In this document: positions 1-4,597 of the stretch, one piece after another
Numbering within the stretch: position 1 is the stretch's first letter
How the letters are laid out: each line of letters starts with the position of its first letter
From: Candidatus Manganitrophaceae bacterium
GTDB taxonomy: Bacteria; Nitrospirota; Nitrospiria; SBBL01; Manganitrophaceae
Assembly (NCBI GenBank): GCA_004297235.1
Contig: SCUR01000150.1
Location: 1 to 6,456, forward strand
Reading direction: 5' to 3'
DNA length: 6,456 bases
Made by a program: the position numbers and the translations under genes
Notes under the pieces: model-generated
The model's input: only the letters and a program-made list of their open reading frames with translations
Database searches by the model: none
Told to the model about the DNA's origin: nothing

Positions 1-290
1 GAAGCAGAATCAGGCACCGCCGGATCGAGCAAGCGATTGGACGCCGAGTCAGCCGGACCATCTTGGATCCCTCCGACAGTGTCATTCTCCAACAGGGAGA
101 ATTGATTACACACAATGCAATTCACCGTGCGAAGGAGGCGGGTATTTTAGAGATCCTGCTCAATTCGGTGGTGAAAGAAAACCGTTTCGCGCTCAGCCGG
201 AAGGAAACGCAATCGGCCGCTGAAGAGGTCTTCGCTAAGCGGCCCCCCTTGCCGGCGCAAAGGGAAGAGAAGTTTCAAAAGAGCGCTTAA
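1..290 (+). CDS. 3' end of an uncharacterised protein with a PRC-barrel-like C-terminal domain (5' end outside window)
   Basis: The reading frame is open from the left edge (first full codon at 3) to a TAA at 288-290, so the true start lies outside the window. A TTG at 63 is in frame, but the conserved-looking sequence begins before it, so I treat it as internal. The visible 95 or so residues contain a compact segment reading roughly GRRVSRTILDPSDSVILQQG, then LITHNAIHRAKEAG and a short helix ILEILLNSVV, followed by a charged, low-complexity tail rich in Lys, Glu and Pro. The pattern 'G-x-V-x-x-x-I-x-D-x-x-x-x-V-I-x-x-G-x-x-I-T-x-x-x-I-x-x-A' resembles the small beta-barrel modules at the C-terminus of bacterial PRC-barrel ('photosystem reaction centre subunit H'-like) proteins, and more loosely a barrel segment of RNA polymerase beta'. 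That family link is inference from remembered patterns. No function can be assigned. The next gene starts 16 bp downstream on the same strand and may be cotranscribed. Confidence 0.6.
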   Translation, partial: SRIRHRRIEQAIGRRVSRTILDPSDSVILQQGELITHNAIHRAKEAGILEILLNSVVKENRFALSRKETQSAAEEVFAKRPPLPAQREEKFQKSA

Positions 291-294
291 CACG

Positions 295-301
295 AAAGGA
301 G
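295..301 (+). promoter_or_regulatory. Ribosome binding site for the 26-residue protein
   Basis: AAAGGAG lies 5 nt before the ATG at 307. It is a strong Shine-Dalgarno match at good spacing and is the main support for calling such a short gene real. Confidence 0.7.
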
Positions 302-306
302 AACCG

Positions 307-387
307 ATGAGATACTTTGTTGCTTGGTTGTTGGGAGTTCCGTTCAGCCTGATCTTGATCTGGATGTTGCTGACAAAAGTTTTCTAA
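307..387 (+). CDS. Small single-span membrane protein, 26 residues
   Basis: ATG at 307 and TAA at 385-387 enclose 26 codons, read as MRYFVAWLLGVPFSLILIWM followed by LLTKVF. Almost the whole peptide is one hydrophobic helix of about 20 residues. An Arg near the N-terminus and a Lys near the C-terminus bracket it, as expected for a single inner-membrane span. It has a strong ribosome binding site, starts 16 bp after the stop of the preceding gene and is followed 23 bp later by a hairpin terminator, so it sits like the last gene of a transcription unit. Peptides of the form M-R-Y-x-x-A-W-L-L-G-V-P are, from memory, recurrent small hypothetical proteins in Gram-negative genomes. No function is known to me. 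The gene context and hydrophobic pattern support it being real; its role is unknown. Confidence 0.65.
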   Translation: MRYFVAWLLGVPFSLILIWMLLTKVF

Positions 388-410
388 TCCCACGCAACCG
401 ATCAGAATAA

Positions 411-432
411 AGGCGGGCCGAATGGCCCGCCT
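411..432. terminator. Bidirectional rho-independent terminator between convergent genes
   Basis: AGGCGGGCC (411-419) and GGCCCGCCT (424-432) form a perfect 9-bp GC-rich stem around the 4-nt loop GAAT. On the + strand it is followed by CTTATTTT (433-440). On the minus strand it is followed by TTTATTCTG. Both tails are T-rich but interrupted. The hairpin lies 23 bp past the stop of the 26-residue gene and 6 bp past the stop of the minus-strand protease gene, so it can end both convergent transcription units. Confidence 0.8.
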
Positions 433-438
433 CTTATT

Positions 439-1140
439 TTAAATGGCCCATTCGCCGAAAATGTATCCTGAAAAGATGGAGACGAGCGGCCAGACGAACC
501 GCCGCATCATCCCGAACGGATCGAAGAAAACGAGGACAACGAGAAGCATCATCCCGTAGGGCTCGAGTTGGCCGATCAGCCTGGACGGCCGCTCCGGCAG
601 AACGCCGACCAAGACCCGCCCGCCGTCCAAAGGAGGAATCGGGATCAGATTGAACACCATCAGGAGAATATTGATATCGACCGAAAACCGGAGCATCAAC
701 AGAAGCGGGACAAAGAATGCGGAGAGGAGTCCCCGGGAGCTCGAAAAATTTCCGACCCCTCCAAAGGTCAGCTGGGGGTCGATCATCAGGATGGCCCGAT
801 ACAACACCCCGCTCACAATCGCCAGGAGAAGGTTCATTCCCGGCCCTGCGGCGGCCACCCAGGCCATGTCCTGTTTCGGCCGGCGGAGCTGAAAGGGGTT
901 GACCGGGACCGGCTTCGCATATCCGAAGATGAAGCCGGTGGTGGCAAAAAGAAGGAGCGGAATGATGATCGTGCCGAAGAGATCGGTGTGGACCCACGGG
1001 TTGAGGGTGATCCGTCCGAGCATACGGGCGGTCGAATCCCCTTTCTTATCGGCCACCCAAGCGTGCGCCGCCTCATGAAGCGTCACCGCGAAGAGAAGCG
1101 GCAAAACCATGATCGCAATTTGCTGAATCAGATGATTCAA
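439..1140 (-). CDS. Site-2 protease family (M50) membrane zinc metalloprotease, 233 residues
   Basis: This is an intramembrane zinc metalloprotease of the S2P/M50 family, in the short class without a PDZ domain. HEAAH at residues 22-26 supplies the two zinc histidines and the catalytic glutamate, embedded in the first hydrophobic segment. The third zinc ligand is the Asp (172) of the FNLIPIPPLDGGR motif at 163-175. Also typical are GYAKPVPVNP (73-82) and AAAGPGMNL (96-104). Hydrophobic stretches near 8-28, 55-72, 93-117, 138-170 and 195-228 indicate a polytopic inner-membrane protein. The start is TTG at 1138-1140: an in-frame TGA lies just upstream (1147-1149) and the next Met (residue 11) would cut into the first membrane segment. 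The TTG overlaps the TGA stop of the carboxyltransferase gene by 4 bp, implying translational coupling. Family members cleave membrane-bound anti-sigma factors or other transmembrane segments. The substrate here is unknown, and no anti-sigma gene is adjacent. All active-site residues are present. Confidence 0.93.
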   Translation of the reverse strand: MNHLIQQIAIMVLPLLFAVTLHEAAHAWVADKKGDSTARMLGRITLNPWVHTDLFGTIIIPLLLFATTGFIFGYAKPVPVNPFQLRRPKQDMAWVAAAGPGMNLLLAIVSGVLYRAILMIDPQLTFGGVGNFSSSRGLLSAFFVPLLLMLRFSVDINILLMVFNLIPIPPLDGGRVLVGVLPERPSRLIGQLEPYGMMLLVVLVFFDPFGMMRRFVWPLVSIFSGYIFGEWAI

Positions 1141-3023
1141 TTCCTTTCATCCCCTTCTGCGCGGATTTCCACGAGAACTTCGTCCGGATTGACGCGGTCC
1201 CCTTCCGCCACGTGGATCGCCTTCACCGCCCCCGCGATCGGCGTGTGGACCTCGCTCTGCATCTTCATCGCTTCAACGATCAAGACCGTCTGTCCCGCTT
1301 TGACCTTCTCGCCCAATTGAATTTTAATGCCGACTACCGCCCCCGGCATCGGGGTGGTCACATCTCCCTCATGGGCGGCCTTCGGCCGGGTTGATCGCCC
1401 CCCGGTCGTCGCGTCGATCTTTCCCGCGGCGCTGGTGACCACTTCCAGAAGCGATTCGACCATCACCTCTTCGAGGTGTCCATCGACATAGAGAAAATAG
1501 GGTCTCCCTCCTTCCCCCGGATGCCCCATCCCGCCGACCTTCACATGAAAGGTCTCCCCATGGACCTTCACATTGAACTCACTGGGGGTGAGCAGCGGCG
1601 AAGGGGCGGACGGAGTCGGTTCAACCTCTTTCCCCTTCGAAGGCGCTTCGGATTTAATATCAGGATCGTTCTTCTTTGTGAAAAAGTCAAGGGCGACTTT
1701 AGGAAAAAGGGTATAGGTAATGAGGTCTTCCACGTTTCCAGAGAGATCTTTCAGCTCCGCCTGGGCGCGGTCCAGCTCCGGCTCAAGCAGGTCGGCCGGC
1801 CGGCGCGTCACCACCTCTTCGTCGCCGATCGCCCGCTTGCGCACCTGTTCGTTGATCGCCGCCGACGGCTCTCCGTAAAGTCCTTTCAGATAGTTTTTTG
1901 TTTCGGTGGTAATCACCTTGTAGCGCTCCCCGGTCAAGATATTCAAGGTCGCTTGCGTCCCGACGATTTGACTCGTCGGGGTCACCAGCGGCGGATAGCC
2001 GAAATCCTCTCTGACCTTGGGGACCTCTTCCAAAACCTCTTTCATCCGGTGAAGCGCTTTTTGCTCGGAAAGCTGGATCGCCAGGTTGGACAACATCCCC
2101 CCCGGAACCTGGTAAATCATCACGTGCGGATCGACGTTGGTATAATCCGATTCGAACTCTTTATATTTTTTGCGGACCTCTTTAAAGTAATCGGCGATCT
2201 CGGCCAGAAGGGTAAGATCAAATCCGGGGTCGTAGTCGCTTCCGCGGAGCACATTGACGATCGTCTCGACCGGGGGCTGTGAGGTTCCCGAAGCCATGGA
2301 GGAGATCGCCGTGTCGATGATGTCGACCCCCGCCTCGACCGCTTTCACATAGGTGGAAAGGGCCATCGCGCTGGTATCGTGGCTGTGGAGATGAATCGGC
2401 ACGCTGACCGCCTTCTTCATCTTGCTGATCAGATCGTAGGCGGCATAAGGGGAGAGGAGCCCCGCCATATCTTTGATGCAGATCGAATCCGATCCCATGT
2501 CTTCGAGCCGTTTCGACAGCTCGACGAAGAGATCATTGTTATGCACCGGGCTGATCGTGTAGCAGAAGGTCCCCTCGACTTTTCCGCCGTACTTGAGGGT
2601 CGCCTTGATCGCCATCTTGAGATTGCGCAGATCGTTGAGGGCGTCGAAGATTCGAAGGATGTTAATCCCGTTGCCAATCGCCCGTTCGACGAAGCGCTCC
2701 ACCACATCATCGGCATAGTGGCGATAGCCGACCAGGTTCTGTCCCCGCAGGAGCATCTGGAAAGGGGTATGCGGCATGAGCGCCTTGAGCTGGCGGATCC
2801 GCTCCCAGGGATCTTCTTTGAGATACCGAATGGCGGTATCGAACGTCGCCCCGCCCCACATCTCCACGGCGGCATAACCGACCTGGTCGATCTTGGAGGC
2901 GATCGGAAGCATATCTTCCGTCTTGAGACGCGTTGCGATGAGCGATTGATGGCCGTCGCGGAGGGTGGTATCCATGATCCGGACCGGCTTCGGTTTCTGC
3001 TTCGGCTTCGAGTTCGACGCCAT
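1137..3023 (-). CDS. pycB: Pyruvate carboxylase subunit B (carboxyltransferase plus biotin carrier), 628 residues
   Basis: This subunit moves CO2 from carboxybiotin to a 2-oxoacid and carries the biotin itself. Residues 14-265 form the HMGL/DRE-TIM-type carboxyltransferase barrel: DTTLRDGHQS (18-27) gives the metal-binding Asp18, ICIKDMAG gives Lys184 at the usual carbamylated position, HLHSHD gives His213 and His215, and SGTSQPP gives Thr247 at the catalytic threonine position. Residues 300-455 form the conserved PYC/OadA region (GGMLSNLAIQL, PTSQIVGTQA). A Pro/Ala-rich linker (about 458-480) leads to the biotinyl domain, with Lys587 in EAMKM as the biotin attachment site. The length is normal for PycB/OadA. 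The start ATG has AAGGAG 4 nt upstream, and the biotin carboxylase gene ends 8 bp before it. Oxaloacetate decarboxylase alpha chains look very similar, but the matching biotin carboxylase and the absence of the membrane subunits OadB/OadG here favour a carboxylase. 2-oxoglutarate carboxylase (CfiA) is the other candidate. The family and the active-site calls are secure; the exact substrate is inferred. Confidence 0.93.
   Translation of the reverse strand: MASNSKPKQKPKPVRIMDTTLRDGHQSLIATRLKTEDMLPIASKIDQVGYAAVEMWGGATFDTAIRYLKEDPWERIRQLKALMPHTPFQMLLRGQNLVGYRHYADDVVERFVERAIGNGINILRIFDALNDLRNLKMAIKATLKYGGKVEGTFCYTISPVHNNDLFVELSKRLEDMGSDSICIKDMAGLLSPYAAYDLISKMKKAVSVPIHLHSHDTSAMALSTYVKAVEAGVDIIDTAISSMASGTSQPPVETIVNVLRGSDYDPGFDLTLLAEIADYFKEVRKKYKEFESDYTNVDPHVMIYQVPGGMLSNLAIQLSEQKALHRMKEVLEEVPKVREDFGYPPLVTPTSQIVGTQATLNILTGERYKVITTETKNYLKGLYGEPSAAINEQVRKRAIGDEEVVTRRPADLLEPELDRAQAELKDLSGNVEDLITYTLFPKVALDFFTKKNDPDIKSEAPSKGKEVEPTPSAPSPLLTPSEFNVKVHGETFHVKVGGMGHPGEGGRPYFLYVDGHLEEVMVESLLEVVTSAAGKIDATTGGRSTRPKAAHEGDVTTPMPGAVVGIKIQLGEKVKAGQTVLIVEAMKMQSEVHTPIAGAVKAIHVAEGDRVNPDEVLVEIRAEGDERN
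1151..1156 (-). promoter_or_regulatory. Probable ribosome binding site for the TTG-started protease gene
   Basis: On the minus strand AAGGGG lies 10 nt before the TTG start, inside the last codons of the upstream gene. A second purine-rich run, AAAGGAA (1141-1147), directly abuts the TTG and is too close for normal spacing. Reinitiation by ribosomes finishing the carboxyltransferase gene is likely to matter as much as either site. Confidence 0.4.
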
Positions 3024-3027
3024 GGGT

Positions 3028-3033
3028 CTCCTT
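3028..3033 (-). promoter_or_regulatory. Ribosome binding site of pycB overlapping the pycA stop
   Basis: AAGGAG on the minus strand lies 4 nt before the pycB ATG. Its first two bases are the last two bases of the pycA TAA stop, so a ribosome terminating on pycA covers the pycB start region. This is a layout that favours matched amounts of the two subunits. Confidence 0.75.
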
Positions 3034-4450
3034 ATCTTTTCGAGTGGGCGGCGATGACGGCGGCGATGGCCAACATCTTATCCATTCGATAATAGTCCGC
3101 CGCCACGTTGAGCTTGTCGAGGTGCGAATCGATATAGGTCGTATCAAAGTGACCGGCATGAAAATCGGGATCTTCCATGATCCGCTTGTAGAACGGGATG
3201 GTGGTCTTGACCCCCCGGATGACATATTCGTCCAGGGCCCGGCGCATCCGCTGAACGGCGCCGTCCCAGGTCCGGGCCCGGACGGTCAGCTTGGCCAGGA
3301 GCGAATCGTAGTACGGAGGAACGACATATCCCGCATAGACATTCCCGTCGATCCGAACGCCGATTCCCCCCGGAGAGTAATACGCGGTGATTTTTCCCGG
3401 CGTCGGAATGAAATTCTTCTGGGGGTCTTCGGCGTTGATTCGGCATTCAATGGCGTGCCCTCTTAAAAAAACCTGCTCCTGGGGAAGGGAGATCGGCTGC
3501 CCCGCGGCGATTCGGATCATCTCCTTCACGATATCGACCCCCGTGATCTCCTCGGTGACGGTGTGCTCAACCTGAATCCGGGTGTTCATCTCCAGAAAAT
3601 AGTAGCGCCGGTTGGAATCGACCAGGAACTCGATGGTGCCGGCGCTGGTGTACCCGACCGACCGCGCCGCCGCGATCGCCGCCGCCCCCATCTCCTGCCG
3701 CAGCCGCTCGTCCAGCAAGAGCGACGGGGCGATTTCGATCAGCTTTTGATGTCGCCGCTGGATCGAGCAGTCCCTCTCTCCGAGATGGATGACGTGTCCT
3801 TGTTGATCGGCGAGAATCTGAAATTCGATATGATGGGGCGCATGGATATATTTTTCGAGATAGACCGCTTCCTTTCCGAACGATGCTTTCGCCTCCGCCT
3901 GCGCGATCGGGAAGAGTTTTTTTAGCTCTTCACAACTCTTACAGATCCGAAGACCCCGTCCCCCCCCGCCGGCCGACGCTTTGAGCATGACCGGATAGCC
4001 GATCTCGTCGGCGAAACGGACGGCGGCATCGAGAGAAGCGATCGGCTCGATCAGACCGGGGACGATCGGCACGCCGATCTCCTTCATCTTCTGGCGGGCC
4101 GAGACCTTGTCCCCCATCGCCCGGATCGCCGCGGCGGGCGGGCCGATGAAGGTCAACCCGTTGTCGTGGCAGGCCTGCGCGAACTCGGCGTTCTCGGCGA
4201 GGAAGCCATACCCCGGATGGATCGCATCGACCCCCTTCTGTTTGGCCAAATCGATAATGCGATAAATGTTGAGATATCCCTCGATCGGTCCCGGACCGAC
4301 CAGGCACGCCTCATCGGCCTTTTTGACATAGAGGGTCGTCGCATCGGCCTCCGAGTGAATCGCCACGGTTGGAATCGAAAGCTCTTTGCACGCCCGGATA
4401 ATCCGAAGGGCAATCTCCCCCCGATTGGCAATCAGCACTTTTTTAAACAT
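3032..4450 (-). CDS. pycA: Biotin carboxylase subunit of pyruvate carboxylase, 472 residues
   Basis: ATP-grasp enzyme that carboxylates the biotin on its partner subunit using ATP and bicarbonate in the cytoplasm. From the ATG at 4448-4450 the protein begins MFKKVLIANRGEIALRIIRA, the standard N-terminus of the family. HPGYGFLAEN (78-87) closes the N-terminal domain. The ATP-grasp domain carries Lys115, the glycine-rich loop KASAGGGGRG (157-166), HHIEFQ (206-211) and GERDCSIQRRHQK (224-236). The catalytic block EMNTRIQVEH (287-296) has Glu287, Asn289, Arg291 and Glu295 at the positions of the E. coli AccC active site, and ECRINAED is near 335-342. The length is slightly above AccC, as in PycA-type subunits. 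ACGGAG 4 nt upstream supports this start. The frame is open a further 30 codons upstream, but that part translates a palindromic repeat and is not protein-like. pycB follows 8 bp downstream. AccC of acetyl-CoA carboxylase is the alternative; the tight pairing with pycB argues against it. Confidence 0.93.
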   Translation of the reverse strand: MFKKVLIANRGEIALRIIRACKELSIPTVAIHSEADATTLYVKKADEACLVGPGPIEGYLNIYRIIDLAKQKGVDAIHPGYGFLAENAEFAQACHDNGLTFIGPPAAAIRAMGDKVSARQKMKEIGVPIVPGLIEPIASLDAAVRFADEIGYPVMLKASAGGGGRGLRICKSCEELKKLFPIAQAEAKASFGKEAVYLEKYIHAPHHIEFQILADQQGHVIHLGERDCSIQRRHQKLIEIAPSLLLDERLRQEMGAAAIAAARSVGYTSAGTIEFLVDSNRRYYFLEMNTRIQVEHTVTEEITGVDIVKEMIRIAAGQPISLPQEQVFLRGHAIECRINAEDPQKNFIPTPGKITAYYSPGGIGVRIDGNVYAGYVVPPYYDSLLAKLTVRARTWDGAVQRMRRALDEYVIRGVKTTIPFYKRIMEDPDFHAGHFDTTYIDSHLDKLNVAADYYRMDKMLAIAAVIAAHSKR

Positions 4451-4454
4451 GGCA

Positions 4455-4460
4455 CTCCGT
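4455..4460 (-). promoter_or_regulatory. Ribosome binding site of pycA
   Basis: ACGGAG on the minus strand, 4 nt before the ATG at 4448-4450. It decides the start in favour of this ATG over in-frame codons further upstream inside the repeat element. Confidence 0.6.
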
Positions 4461-4473
4461 AAAGTGATAGATA

Positions 4474-4588
4474 ACGTTAGGCGTGAGGCGTGTAGCCTAA
4501 AGAATGGAGCGGCCACCAGAAGCGTGAGGGGCAAGGTCAAAAGCTTTAAATCTTTTACCCCTTACGCCTAACGCCTCACGCCTAACGT
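4474..4588. repeat. Palindromic intergenic element of 115 bp built from 7-bp units
   Basis: The outer arms are an exact 18-bp inverted repeat: ACGTTAGGCGTGAGGCGT (4474-4491) and its complement at 4571-4588. The arms consist of 7-bp units: TAGGCGT and GAGGCGT on the left; ACGCCTA, ACGCCTC, ACGCCTA and a partial ACG in tandem on the right (4564-4587). An inner pair, GCGTGAGGGG (4522-4531) against CCCCTTACGC (4558-4567), matches at 9 of 10 positions, and AAAAG (4539-4543) can pair with CTTTT (4552-4556) around an AT-rich loop. About 30 bp at 4492-4521 has no partner. The element fills most of the gap between two minus-strand genes. It has no T-run after either arm, so it is not a standard terminator, and it encodes no protein. 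It resembles the heptamer-based dispersed repeats I recall from other GC-rich genomes, but copy number here cannot be judged from one window. Confidence 0.8.
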
Positions 4589-4597
4589 GTTTTGTAT

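Noticed and set aside
568..1320. A 250-codon open frame on the + strand
   Set aside because: It is antisense to the M50 protease and the end of pycB. Its product is highly charged and low in hydrophobic residues, with no domain, and the opposite strand carries the HEAAH and LDGG motifs.
1476..3092. Two further long + strand frames (1476-2282 and 2379-3092)
   Set aside because: Both mirror pycB, whose minus-strand product is complete with all active-site residues. The mirror frames have no recognisable content.
4467..4540. Possible minus-strand promoter for pycA: TTGACC (4535-4540) and TATCTA (4468-4473)
   Set aside because: The two hexamers are much too far apart to form one promoter, and neither has a convincing partner at about 17 bp. 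The gap to the upstream gene is mostly repeat, so a promoter here is possible but not supported.
4474..4588. Terminator or CRISPR-like array in the pycA leader
   Set aside because: No T-run follows either arm of the hairpin, so it is not a normal rho-independent terminator. The repeat units are 7 bp and contiguous or inverted, with no spacers of regular length, so it is not a CRISPR array.
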